From Bacteroidales bacterium (GTDB lineage Bacteria; Bacteroidota; Bacteroidia; Bacteroidales; G3-4614), in contig SUXK01000005.1 in assembly GCA_015061035.1 (NCBI GenBank), forward strand, positions 62,001 to 126,000: a DNA stretch of 64,000 nucleotides. The letters are read 5' to 3'. Under the pieces are notes generated by a model that saw only the letters and a program-made list of their open reading frames with translations, was not told the DNA's origin and made no database searches. Every line of letters begins with the position of its first letter. Position 1 is the first letter of the stretch. A program made the position numbers and the translations under genes. This document shows positions 28,940 through 36,985 of the stretch, piece after piece.

Positions 28940-30124
28940 CTAATTAACAATGACTTTTAGTTTTGCGTATGCTCGTTCTGCTTTTGCAAGAGCCTTCTCC
29001 ACTGTCTCGTCAAGAGCAAGAATTACTCCAAAACGGCGGTGTCCTTTAACCTCTTGTTTCCCGAATATTCTGATTTGAACGTCTGGCTCAGCGAGTACCT
29101 CTTCTAAGTTGTCAAATACAACGTCTGTTGAGTTGCCCTCAACAACTATTGCTTTTGATGCTGATGCTCCGTAGAAACGGATGTCTGGGATGGGCAAACC
29201 AAGAATTGCTCGTGCGTGAAGTGAGAACTCCGACATATCTTGCGAAATCATTGTTACCATACCTGTGTCGTGTGGACGAGGTGATACTTCACTAAACAAT
29301 ACCTCATCTCCTTTGATAAACAACTCTACTCCAAAGATTCCTCTGCCTCCAAGTGCGGCAGTAACTTTACCTGCTATATCTTTTGCAGCCTCAATTGCTT
29401 TGTCGCTCATTGGTTGTGGTTGCCAACTCTCGCGATAGTCTCCACTAACTTGGTGGTGTCCGATTGGATTTAGGAATGTTGTTCCACCTACGTGGCGAAC
29501 AGTTAACAGTGTAATCTCATAGTCAAACTCAACAAATCCCTCAACAATAACGCGCCCTGCTCCTGCACGACCTCCCTCTTGAGCCTCTTTCCAAGCTGGT
29601 TCAATATCTGCCTCGCATTTGATTGTGCTTTGTCCGTGTCCCGATGAACTCATAATAGGTTTAACAACACAAGGGATTCCAATCTCTTTTATGGCAGCCT
29701 CATACTCCTCTTTTGTTCCTGCAAAACGATAAGGAGAGGTCTTTATTCCCAACTCTTCGGCTGCAAGACGTCTGATACCCTCTCTGTTCATTGTAAGTAG
29801 AGTGGCATTTGCTGTGGGTATAACATTGTATCCCTCTTTTTCCAACTCAACAAGGGTAGAAGTGGCAATGGCCTCAACTTCGGGGATAATAAAATCGGGT
29901 TTCTCTTTCTCAATTATCTCACGAAGTTTTGCTCCGTCTAACATTGAAAGAGTGTATGAACGATGAGCAATTTGCATAGCAGGAGCATTGTCGTAGCGGT
30001 CTAAAGCAACCACTTCAACTCCATAGCGTTGCAACTCTATTGCAACCTCTTTGCCTAATTCTCCTGAACCACAGAGAAGAGCTTTGCACCCTTTATCCGA
30101 AAAAATAGTTCCTAATTTAGCCAT
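28940..30124 (-). CDS. purT: Formate-dependent phosphoribosylglycinamide formyltransferase
   Basis: A 394-residue ATP-grasp enzyme that uses formate and ATP for the third step of purine synthesis. [15 protein letters not shown] at the start binds the substrate; the ATP-grasp core carries [12 protein letters not shown] and the metal-binding [13 protein letters not shown] segment. It follows the lytic transglycosylase by 37 nt on the same strand and may be transcribed from the parA promoter. The 3' side has a short AATTAGTCC-type motif. Confidence 0.95.
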   Translation of the reverse strand: MAKLGTIFSDKGCKALLCGSGELGKEVAIELQRYGVEVVALDRYDNAPAMQIAHRSYTLSMLDGAKLREIIEKEKPDFIIPEVEAIATSTLVELEKEGYNVIPTANATLLTMNREGIRRLAAEELGIKTSPYRFAGTKEEYEAAIKEIGIPCVVKPIMSSSGHGQSTIKCEADIEPAWKEAQEGGRAGAGRVIVEGFVEFDYEITLLTVRHVGGTTFLNPIGHHQVSGDYRESWQPQPMSDKAIEAAKDIAGKVTAALGGRGIFGVELFIKGDEVLFSEVSPRPHDTGMVTMISQDMSEFSLHARAILGLPIPDIRFYGASASKAIVVEGNSTDVVFDNLEEVLAEPDVQIRIFGKQEVKGHRRFGVILALDETVEKALAKAERAYAKLKVIVN

Positions 30125-30161
30125 AATGTAAATTTATTAATAAGGTTTATATTGTATTTGA

Positions 30162-31592
30162 TTATTTGCTTGGAATCTTTAATACTTGCCCAACACGAAT
30201 AAGATTTGAGTTGAGTCCGTTGGCACTCTTGAGCCTTGATACACTCACTCCGTATCTCGAAGCAATAGAGCCTAATGTGTCGCCCGATTTTACCTTGTGC
30301 GATTTAGCAGTGCCTGTTCCGCTTGCCGATGAATAACTTATTCCAGCACCGGGTACTTTAATGCTCTTGCCTGCTCGGATATTGCTATTCTTTAATCCGT
30401 TCAACTCTTTAAGTTTGCTAACGGTTGTATGGTATTTGCGTGCAATAGTTGAGAGTGACTCTCCATTGCGAATTTTATGATAACCATACTCCAGTTTTGC
30501 TGGCTCAATTGTATTTTGCCTTGCAAAATACTCTTGGCGATATTTGCTTATTGAGTCTTGCGAATTTATATATGCGTATATTAGTTGAACGGGAAGTCTT
30601 AAATGGTATGGCTTTATATTGCCCGGAATAATATCGTTGCGATATTGAGGATTGAGTTCGCGCAACATCTCAATAGGGGTGTTTAATACCGCAGATATTT
30701 GTTGCAGGTTAATCCTCTCGTTTATAATAATAGTGTCTGTTGCCAATGGTATTTCGGCAGCAACGGGGCATATATTATGCTCTTCGTAGTAGTTCATAAT
30801 GTAGTTGGCTGCAATGAATGCAGGAACGTAACCTCTTGTTTCGCGAGGAAGATGATGGTATATCCCCCAAAAGTCGCGTTTGCCACCAGAGCGTACAATA
30901 GCCTTGTTTACATTTCCCGGTCCGCAGTTGTAGGCTGCAATTGCAAGACTCCAGTCGTTGTAAATATTGTATAGTTCTTTTAGATATTTAACTGCAGCCT
31001 CAGATGATTTTATTGGCGAACGTCTGTCATCAACCAAAGAGTTTACCTCTAACCCCAATGATTTGGCGGTCTTAGGCATAATTTGCCATAATCCTGCCGC
31101 TCCAACACGCGATACCGCATTGGGACGTAGTGCCGACTCTATTACTGGCATATATTTCAGTTCAAGAGGTAGTTCCTCTTTCTCCAATGCCTCTTCAAAG
31201 ATAGGAAAGTAGTAATTGCCAAAGCCTAACATCGACTCTACAAGTTTTCTTCTGTTCTCGGCATATAGTGAAATGTATTGCTTAACAATACTGTTGTATG
31301 GCATATCAATAAGGGTGGGTAATTTTGATAGTCGGTCAATATATACCGAATCGGGGAAATCAACATTATGTGAACTTGTTATGCAAGAACTATCAATGTT
31401 GGTGAATTTTTGTAGATACCAATTTGAAAGGATTGAGTCATTCTCGCTCTCAAGGCTCTCTATGATAACTAAATTGTTATCACTTATAGTATCTTTCAGA
31501 GTTACCACGCTTAATGAATCAACGCTTTGAGCAAGCACTGTGTTAAGCATCGATGAAATGAGTATAAATGTGATGAATATTATTTTTCTCAT
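30162..31592 (-). CDS. MltD-like lytic transglycosylase with two LysM domains
   Basis: A 476-residue envelope protein with a signal peptide (residues 1-21). The SLT domain (about residues 125-270) has the catalytic Glu in MPVIESAL, followed by GAAGLWQIMP and AAYNCGPGNV. Two C-terminal LysM domains, each starting with a GE/GDxLxxIA motif, bind peptidoglycan. It cleaves glycan strands to 1,6-anhydro products. It lies 9 nt from the DUF5683 gene in the parAB run. Confidence 0.92.
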   Translation of the reverse strand: MRKIIFITFILISSMLNTVLAQSVDSLSVVTLKDTISDNNLVIIESLESENDSILSNWYLQKFTNIDSSCITSSHNVDFPDSVYIDRLSKLPTLIDMPYNSIVKQYISLYAENRRKLVESMLGFGNYYFPIFEEALEKEELPLELKYMPVIESALRPNAVSRVGAAGLWQIMPKTAKSLGLEVNSLVDDRRSPIKSSEAAVKYLKELYNIYNDWSLAIAAYNCGPGNVNKAIVRSGGKRDFWGIYHHLPRETRGYVPAFIAANYIMNYYEEHNICPVAAEIPLATDTIIINERINLQQISAVLNTPIEMLRELNPQYRNDIIPGNIKPYHLRLPVQLIYAYINSQDSISKYRQEYFARQNTIEPAKLEYGYHKIRNGESLSTIARKYHTTVSKLKELNGLKNSNIRAGKSIKVPGAGISYSSASGTGTAKSHKVKSGDTLGSIASRYGVSVSRLKSANGLNSNLIRVGQVLKIPSK

Positions 31593-31601
31593 ACCTTATG
31601 T

Positions 31602-32327
31602 TTAAAAAACGAGTGAACATTGAAACCCTAATACTGCAGGGGTTTTAACCGTAGGCTCCAAAACCGCAGGGGAGAGTTTCATCGATACATCGGGCGAAAT
31701 GTCAAAGGTATATAGTTGTGCATCAACGTATGCGTCAATCATTGCCAGACCATACACTGCCAACATTCCTACAATACATAAATCCCTATTTCTTCTGTAA
31801 AAATCTTTCTTGTTTTTTAGCGAGTTGCGAATCCAGTCTATATTGTTCTCAATCCACTCTTTATTGTTCCTATAAGAGTATGGAAGAAAATTTATATAAC
31901 TATTGGCATTGGGATCATTGCTATATGCATCGCGGTAGGCATTAGAGTAGTCGGTGTAGTACCTGTTGTTAAAAGATATACCGTATGCCAATCCCATGAA
32001 ACCGCCAATAACGATGGGCAGTTTCCAATACTTTCTGTTATATATCTGTCCTGCTCCCGGCATTAGGGCTGAGTACCATACTGCCTTTGTGGGGTTTGGA
32101 ATGAAAACCTTGCTTGAATCAACAGCAATAACCTCAATATCTGAGGTGTCAACCTCCATGATAATATCGTTTGCATCCAAAAATAGAGTGTCGTTCTCAA
32201 TTGAGGGACCTTTGATGAACTCTAACCCTTTGTCGCTCTCTTGAGCATGCGTATTACACACAAAAAGCATCAGCAACATTATGGTTGCAGTTGAAAACAC
32301 TCTTTTTATGTTAATACTCTTAAACAC
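31602..32327 (-). CDS. DUF5683 domain protein
   Basis: A 241-residue protein with a signal peptide ending near HAQ (residues 26-28). The conserved core contains KAVWYSALMPGAGQIYNRKYWK followed by two hydrophobic segments, about residues 95-115 and 185-205, as in the Bacteroidetes DUF5683 family. The function of that family is unknown. Its fixed place between parB and a lytic transglycosylase in Bacteroidales suggests a link between chromosome segregation and envelope growth, which remains inference. Confidence 0.75.
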   Translation of the reverse strand: MFKSINIKRVFSTATIMLLMLFVCNTHAQESDKGLEFIKGPSIENDTLFLDANDIIMEVDTSDIEVIAVDSSKVFIPNPTKAVWYSALMPGAGQIYNRKYWKLPIVIGGFMGLAYGISFNNRYYTDYSNAYRDAYSNDPNANSYINFLPYSYRNNKEWIENNIDWIRNSLKNKKDFYRRNRDLCIVGMLAVYGLAMIDAYVDAQLYTFDISPDVSMKLSPAVLEPTVKTPAVLGFQCSLVF

Positions 32328-32344
32328 TTCTTATGGTAAATAAT

Positions 32345-33217
32345 TTAACTCTCGCTTACAATCTTACTGAGTAACTCTTTAATTCTCTCAAACTCCTTGT
32401 CATCTTTAAAGGGAATTGATATTTTTCCCTTGCCTGAGTCGTCACAAACAATCTTGACTCGAGTTTTAAATATAGAGATAAGTTCTCGTTTGTATGCTTC
32501 GTATTCTGGTACGCTCTTCTTTGTGGGTTTTGAAACAACCTCTTTTTCAGTGGTAATCTCTTTTGCTCTCTCTTCAACCTTTCTTACTGAGTACCCATTA
32601 AGTTTAATCTCCTCGTAAAGTTTAAGTTGAAGTGAAGCGTTATCTACTGCGAGCAAAGCACGAGCGTGTCCCATGTCAATAACCTTGTTCTTCAATCCCA
32701 ATTGAATTTCGGCAGGTAGTTTCAATAGTCGCAAATAGTTTGCTATTGTTGTTCTTTTTTTTCCAATTCTTTCGCTTAGTTTCTCTTGAGTAAGATTGTA
32801 CTGCTCAATAAGTTTCTGGAAAGTTAAGGCTATCTCCACTGCATTTAAATCCTCGCGTTGGATATTCTCAATAAGAGCCATCTCCATAACGGTCTCATCC
32901 TCAACGGTGCGGATGTATGCTGGCATACTCTTCAGTCCTGCAAGTTTTGCGGCACGATACCTGCGTTCTCCTGCAATAATCTGGTATGAGCCATTGCTCA
33001 TTTTGCGCAGCGATATAGGTTGTATAATACCCAACTCCTTTATTGATGAAGCAAGTTCGTTGAGTGCCTCCTCGTCAAACTCGGTACGAGGTTGGTCGGG
33101 GTTTGGATTTATAAGGTTTATATCTATTTCGTTAATAGATGAAGAGCCAGATGTCTTAATCTCGTCCATTGTGATAAGAGCATCTAATCCTCTTCCAAGA
33201 GCATTGCGTTTTATCAT
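32345..33217 (-). CDS. parB: Chromosome-partitioning protein ParB
   Basis: A 290-residue CTP-dependent clamp that loads at parS sites. It has the ParB/Srx domain with INPNPDQPR and the GERRYRAAKLAG arginine patch (about residues 78-89), ENIQREDLN, an HTH region (SERIGKKRTTIANYLRLLKLP) and a C-terminal dimerisation domain. It follows parA by 12 nt. Confidence 0.95.
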   Translation of the reverse strand: MIKRNALGRGLDALITMDEIKTSGSSSINEIDINLINPNPDQPRTEFDEEALNELASSIKELGIIQPISLRKMSNGSYQIIAGERRYRAAKLAGLKSMPAYIRTVEDETVMEMALIENIQREDLNAVEIALTFQKLIEQYNLTQEKLSERIGKKRTTIANYLRLLKLPAEIQLGLKNKVIDMGHARALLAVDNASLQLKLYEEIKLNGYSVRKVEERAKEITTEKEVVSKPTKKSVPEYEAYKRELISIFKTRVKIVCDDSGKGKISIPFKDDKEFERIKELLSKIVSES

Positions 33218-33229
33218 AACTGTTCTATA

Positions 33230-33991
33230 TTATTCTTTGTCAATAATCTCTTTGGCAAGTTGCATATAGTTTAACGCTCCACGTGAATCAGGATCGTAAA
33301 GCAAAACAGGTAATCCATGACTTGGAGCCTCGCTTAATCTGATGTTACGCTGGATTGCTGTCTTAAATACCATATCGCCAAAGTGTTGTTTTAGTTCATC
33401 AAAAATTTGATTAGCCAAGCGGAGGCGGGAATCGTACATGGTTAATAAGAATCCCTCTATGTCTAATTGAGGATTAAGTTTTGATTTTATAATCTTAATG
33501 GTATTTAAAAGTTTACTGATACCTTCAAGAGCAAAATACTCTGCTTGAACAGGTATTATAACACTGTCGGCTGCAGTGAGCGAGTTTACTGTTATAAGAC
33601 CTAATGAAGGTGAACAGTCAATCAAGATATAGTCATAATCCTCTTTAACTTCGGCGAGTTGTTTCTCAAGCATTCTCTCGCGATTCTCCATATTCAAGAG
33701 TTCCAACTCTGCACCAACAAGGTCAATGCGAGAAGGAATCACATGCATATTTCTAACGCAACTCTCTACTATGGCGTCTGAAGCACTTTGAGTTCCAATT
33801 AAACATTCATATGTTGATATAACACACTCTTTAGCATTGATACCCACTCCCGAAGTAGCATTTGCTTGAGGGTCGGCATCAATCATTAATACTCGTTTGT
33901 CAAGAGCGGCAAGCGATGTTGCCAAATTTATAGAGGTAGTGGTCTTTCCAACACCTCCCTTTTGATTTGCTATTGCAATTATTTTTCCCAT
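33230..33991 (-). CDS. parA: Chromosome-partitioning ATPase ParA (Soj)
   Basis: A 253-residue Walker-type ATPase that drives ParB-parS complexes apart. It has the deviant Walker A KGGVGKTT at residues 11-18, DADPQANAT, and DCSPSLGLIT as Walker B region. There is no N-terminal HTH, so it is of the chromosomal Soj class. The first gene of the parA-parB-DUF5683-LT-purT run; a parS-like CCACGTGA core lies inside it at 33279. Confidence 0.96.
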   Translation of the reverse strand: MGKIIAIANQKGGVGKTTTSINLATSLAALDKRVLMIDADPQANATSGVGINAKECVISTYECLIGTQSASDAIVESCVRNMHVIPSRIDLVGAELELLNMENRERMLEKQLAEVKEDYDYILIDCSPSLGLITVNSLTAADSVIIPVQAEYFALEGISKLLNTIKIIKSKLNPQLDIEGFLLTMYDSRLRLANQIFDELKQHFGDMVFKTAIQRNIRLSEAPSHGLPVLLYDPDSRGALNYMQLAKEIIDKE

Positions 33992-34430
33992 AGTTCGGTT
34001 ATTACGATTTACAAAATAAGCAAATTTTATCAGAAACTACCATCTCAAATTTGAATAATCTGCCTAAATTGTTGATAAGTTTTTTTATATAGCGGTAAAT
34101 AGGTCTTAAAATTGGAGTTTTTAACAATTGATGACGGGATTTATAGATAATAAATGTTAACAGAGACAAGCAATTAGAACTAAAAAAATAATAGGATATG
34201 AAAACTAAAAACTTTTTATTACCTTTGCAAAACAAAAATTGAAGTTTTGGATTTAAAGATTCCAATAACTGAAAAAATAAAAATTAGAAACTTAAAATGT
34301 ATCGATCCACATTCTTTGTATATCGTGAATGACAAAGGCACCAAGTAAGTCAATATCACGAGTTTTTTATAAGTCTGGTCAATTAAACCCAAATTTGACA
34401 TAGACGATTGTTTAATTTAAATTTTAATTT
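33992..34430. other. Gene-free divergent region between parA and the CNNM/CBS gene
   Basis: 439 bp of AT-rich sequence. It holds a plus-strand -7 box (34220-34227), a 48-codon frame without a normal start (34202-34345), and on the minus strand a CTTATCAACA near 34066 that is one base from a DnaA box. No clear minus-strand promoter for parA can be fixed. There is no cluster of DnaA boxes, so I do not call an origin. Confidence 0.5.
34220..34227 (+). promoter_or_regulatory. Candidate -7 promoter box upstream of the CNNM/CBS gene
   Basis: TACCTTTG matches the -7 consensus. The expected -33 position has only TATG. If used, transcription would start near 34234, leaving a leader of about 195 nt before the ATG at 34431. 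Confidence 0.45.
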
Positions 34431-35495
34431 ATGGGTCTGATTTTTTTATATCTGTTTGGTGCATTATCAATATCGTTTCTTTGTTCAATATTAGAGGCAG
34501 TTTTGTTATCAACTCCTATGTCGTACATATCAATGAAAGAGGAGGAGGGAAGCAAGACCGCAAAACTTCTAAAAAAATATAAATCTGAAATTGACGGTCC
34601 AGTGGCCGCCATTCTCTCATTAAACACAATAGCCCACACAATAGGTGCTGCAGGTGTAGGTGCCGAAGCAGGAAAGGTGTTTGGCGAAGAGTATTTTGGT
34701 GTAATCTCTGCAATTCTTACAATTCTTATTCTGGTATTCTCTGAAATTATACCAAAAACCATTGGCGCAAATAGTTGGAGAGCATTGGCTATACCAGCAA
34801 CCAAAATAATTAAAGTATTGATTGTAATTACATATCCCTTTGTAAAACTATCAGAGTTTATAACAAAAATATTTGATAGAGGCGAACAGACAACAGTTAG
34901 CCGTGAAGAGGTATCGGCTATGGTAAACGTTGGTGTAGAGGAGGGAGTATTTCAAGTAAAGGAGAAAAAAATTATACAAAACTTCATAAAACTTGACAGC
35001 GTGTTGGCAGAGGATATTATGACACCCAACTTGGTAGTGGAGAGTGTTCCTGAAACATTGACAGTAAAAGAGTTTTATGCTTTAAAAGATTTGTCGCACT
35101 CACGTATCCCTGTGTATAAAGATAATCGCGACTATATAACAGGTTATATATTACGTGCAACCGTATTGGAACGCTTGGCTGAGGATAAGTTCAATACAAA
35201 ACTATCTGATATAATGCGACCAATGCTATCGTTTGGCGAAGAGGTTTCAGTATCGGAAATATGGGAAAAGATGCTTGAAAGCAAAGAACATATCTCAGTA
35301 ATTACCGATGAATACGGATGTATGCGAGGATTGGTGACAATGGAAGATGTAATTGAAACAATGCTCGGAGTTGAGATTGTTGATGAATACGACAAGACTG
35401 AGGATATGCAAGAACTCGCTCGGGAACGTTGGCAAAAGATGAGTCAGCAACGAGCGGTGAAAATAGCATCAAAAACTAAAAATAAAACTGAATAA
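34431..35495 (+). CDS. CNNM (DUF21) and CBS-domain membrane protein, hemolysin-like
   Basis: A 354-residue protein with an N-terminal DUF21/CNNM transmembrane domain (about residues 1-145, including FSEIIPKTIGA) and a cytosolic CBS pair (about residues 195-325). The CorC/HlyC C-terminal domain is missing and replaced by a short charged tail. Members of this family are linked to Mg2+ or other divalent-ion export; the name hemolysin is historical. It is followed by repeat copy A and its terminator. Confidence 0.82.
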   Translation: MGLIFLYLFGALSISFLCSILEAVLLSTPMSYISMKEEEGSKTAKLLKKYKSEIDGPVAAILSLNTIAHTIGAAGVGAEAGKVFGEEYFGVISAILTILILVFSEIIPKTIGANSWRALAIPATKIIKVLIVITYPFVKLSEFITKIFDRGEQTTVSREEVSAMVNVGVEEGVFQVKEKKIIQNFIKLDSVLAEDIMTPNLVVESVPETLTVKEFYALKDLSHSRIPVYKDNRDYITGYILRATVLERLAEDKFNTKLSDIMRPMLSFGEEVSVSEIWEKMLESKEHISVITDEYGCMRGLVTMEDVIETMLGVEIVDEYDKTEDMQELARERWQKMSQQRAVKIASKTKNKTE

Positions 35496-35510
35496 AAGAG
35501 GACAGTGTGT

Positions 35511-35617
35511 CATAATTAATAAACTACTGTGTTGTTTTCAATATTAGGGCTCAGTCATGTACTTCTTGTACACTTCTTTCGCCCTAAATTTCAACGCCTT
35601 GTATTTTATCAATTCTT
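35511..35617. repeat. Dispersed intergenic repeat, copy A
   Basis: A 107-bp block that differs from copy B (40524-40630) at only 6 positions. The core forms a long hairpin: TTAGGGC with GCCCTAA, and inside it TGTAC with GTACA. It lies between the CNNM/CBS gene and the acetyltransferase and runs into a terminator-like tail. Confidence 0.85.
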
Positions 35618-35627
35618 ACATACCTTA

Positions 35628-35671
35628 AGAGGCTGAGCCAAAAAATGCATTTTGACACAGCCTCTTTTTTT
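35628..35671 (+). terminator. Terminator forming the tail of repeat copy A
   Basis: GAGGCTG (35629-35635) pairs with CAGCCTC (35658-35664), with CCAAAA/TTTTG pairing inside, followed by seven T residues. The same tail occurs at the end of copy C. Confidence 0.8.
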
Positions 35672-35691
35672 GCCAATAGAGATAAATTGCT

Positions 35692-36255
35692 ATGAACAAA
35701 ATAATACGTGAGGCAACAAAACAAGATTCTGACACTATTGCTAAAGTGGTGCTACTTGCTATAGGTGTAGATATAGAGCGGTTATCGGAACATACCTCTC
35801 CCTTTAATTATGAGTTGGTTAAAGCATTGGCAGAACGAGAGGATAGCCAGTATTCGTACAAAAACTGCTATGTGTGCGAGGTTGACGGTAAAGTAGCAGG
35901 TGCAATATGTAGTTACGATGGAGCAAGACTCTATGAGTTGCGTGAGGCACTCTTTCAGGAACTTGAAAAACGAGGCACACAACTTGGTAAGAAGATAACC
36001 GATGAGTGCGAAAGTGGAGAGTTATACATTGACTCCCTTGCCGTTTTTAAGGAGTACAGAGGGCAAGGAATAGCAAAGGCGTTAATAGCAAGAGTAGAGG
36101 AGAAGTCGCAACTCCTCAATATCCCAACATTAGGGCTGTTGGTAGATAACGAAAACCCAACTGCAGCAAAACTCTACACCTCATTAGGTTTTGTTCCTGT
36201 AAATATTCGTGAGTTCTTAGGAATACCTATGACGCATATGCAGAAAGAGGTGTGA
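35692..36255 (+). CDS. GNAT-family N-acetyltransferase
   Basis: A 187-residue protein with the GNAT fold: a start IIREATKQDSD typical of the family, a central acceptor region, and the acetyl-CoA loop YRGQGIAKALI near residue 123-133, followed by LLVDNENPTAAKLYTSLGF. The substrate cannot be inferred. It sits between repeat copy A and rnhB and has no clear promoter of its own. Confidence 0.85.
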   Translation: MNKIIREATKQDSDTIAKVVLLAIGVDIERLSEHTSPFNYELVKALAEREDSQYSYKNCYVCEVDGKVAGAICSYDGARLYELREALFQELEKRGTQLGKKITDECESGELYIDSLAVFKEYRGQGIAKALIARVEEKSQLLNIPTLGLLVDNENPTAAKLYTSLGFVPVNIREFLGIPMTHMQKEV

Positions 36256-36319
36256 GATTTTAACATTGTTTTGCTGTAAAATATCCAAGTAACTTCGTAT
36301 TTTTTTGCTCGCTTATTAT

Positions 36320-36327
36320 TACTTTTG
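36320..36327 (+). promoter_or_regulatory. Promoter -7 box of rnhB
   Basis: TACTTTTG matches the -7 consensus; its last base is the G of a GTG that could otherwise be read as an early start of rnhB. A TTCG at 36294-36297 is a weak -33. Transcription would begin after that GTG, which argues for the later ATG. Confidence 0.5.
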
Positions 36328-36377
36328 TGGAGAATAATCTAAGCAAAGATAGTTTTGCTTGTTTATTGTCACTTTTT

Positions 36378-36974
36378 ATGCTTTTGAGTTATAAAAATAG
36401 TGGTGTGATTGAGGCTGGATGCGATGAGGCAGGGCGTGGGTGTCTTGCAGGGCCAGTTTATGCGGCGGCAGTAATTTTGCCGCCCGACTTTGAACACGAA
36501 CTGATAAGTGACTCTAAAAAGCTATCGGAGAAGATGCGTTACAAACTTCGCCCCATTATTGAGGAGAGTGCCGTAGCATGGGCAGTGGGTGTGGTAACTG
36601 CTGAAGAGATTGACAAAATTAATATTCTTAATGCCTCTATTCTTGCTATGCATAGAGCATTGGAGCAACTAAAGGTGCAACCTGAATATATTCTTGTTGA
36701 CGGTAACAGGTTTAAGCCATACGGCAAAACACCATTCTCATGCGAGGTAAAGGGTGATGGCAGATTTTTGTCTATTGCTGCTGCATCTATTCTTGCAAAG
36801 ACCTATCGCGATGACTATATGAATGATATTGCAAAGGAGTATCCTAAATATGGATGGTGTGAGAATAAAGGTTATCCAACCAAAGCACACCGCAATGCAA
36901 TCAGAGAGTTTGGCGTTACACCGCATCATCGCAAATCATTTCAGTTGCTTGATTGTCAACTGACACTATTTTAA
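36378..36974 (+). CDS. rnhB: Ribonuclease HII
   Basis: A protein of about 198 residues that nicks RNA-DNA hybrids at single ribonucleotides. The active-site carboxylates are in AGCDEAGRG (Asp-Glu, near residues 14-15), SDSKKLS and the later ILVDGN motif. The frame is open to a GTG at 36327, but a promoter -7 box overlaps that codon and the ATG at 36378 gives the MLLSY start usual in Bacteroidales. It is 11 nt before feoAB. Confidence 0.93.
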   Translation: MLLSYKNSGVIEAGCDEAGRGCLAGPVYAAAVILPPDFEHELISDSKKLSEKMRYKLRPIIEESAVAWAVGVVTAEEIDKINILNASILAMHRALEQLKVQPEYILVDGNRFKPYGKTPFSCEVKGDGRFLSIAAASILAKTYRDDYMNDIAKEYPKYGWCENKGYPTKAHRNAIREFGVTPHHRKSFQLLDCQLTLF

Positions 36975-36985
36975 TGTAATGAGTT

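Noticed and set aside
33992..34200. Possible replication origin beside parA
   Set aside because: Only one near-match to a DnaA box (CTTATCAACA) and no dnaA, gidA or dnaN nearby.
35511..35617. Antisense frame in the dispersed repeat (reads ELIKYKALKFRAK, ends TEP-stop)
   Set aside because: Two of three differences between copies in this frame change the amino acid, so there is no sign of selection for a peptide.
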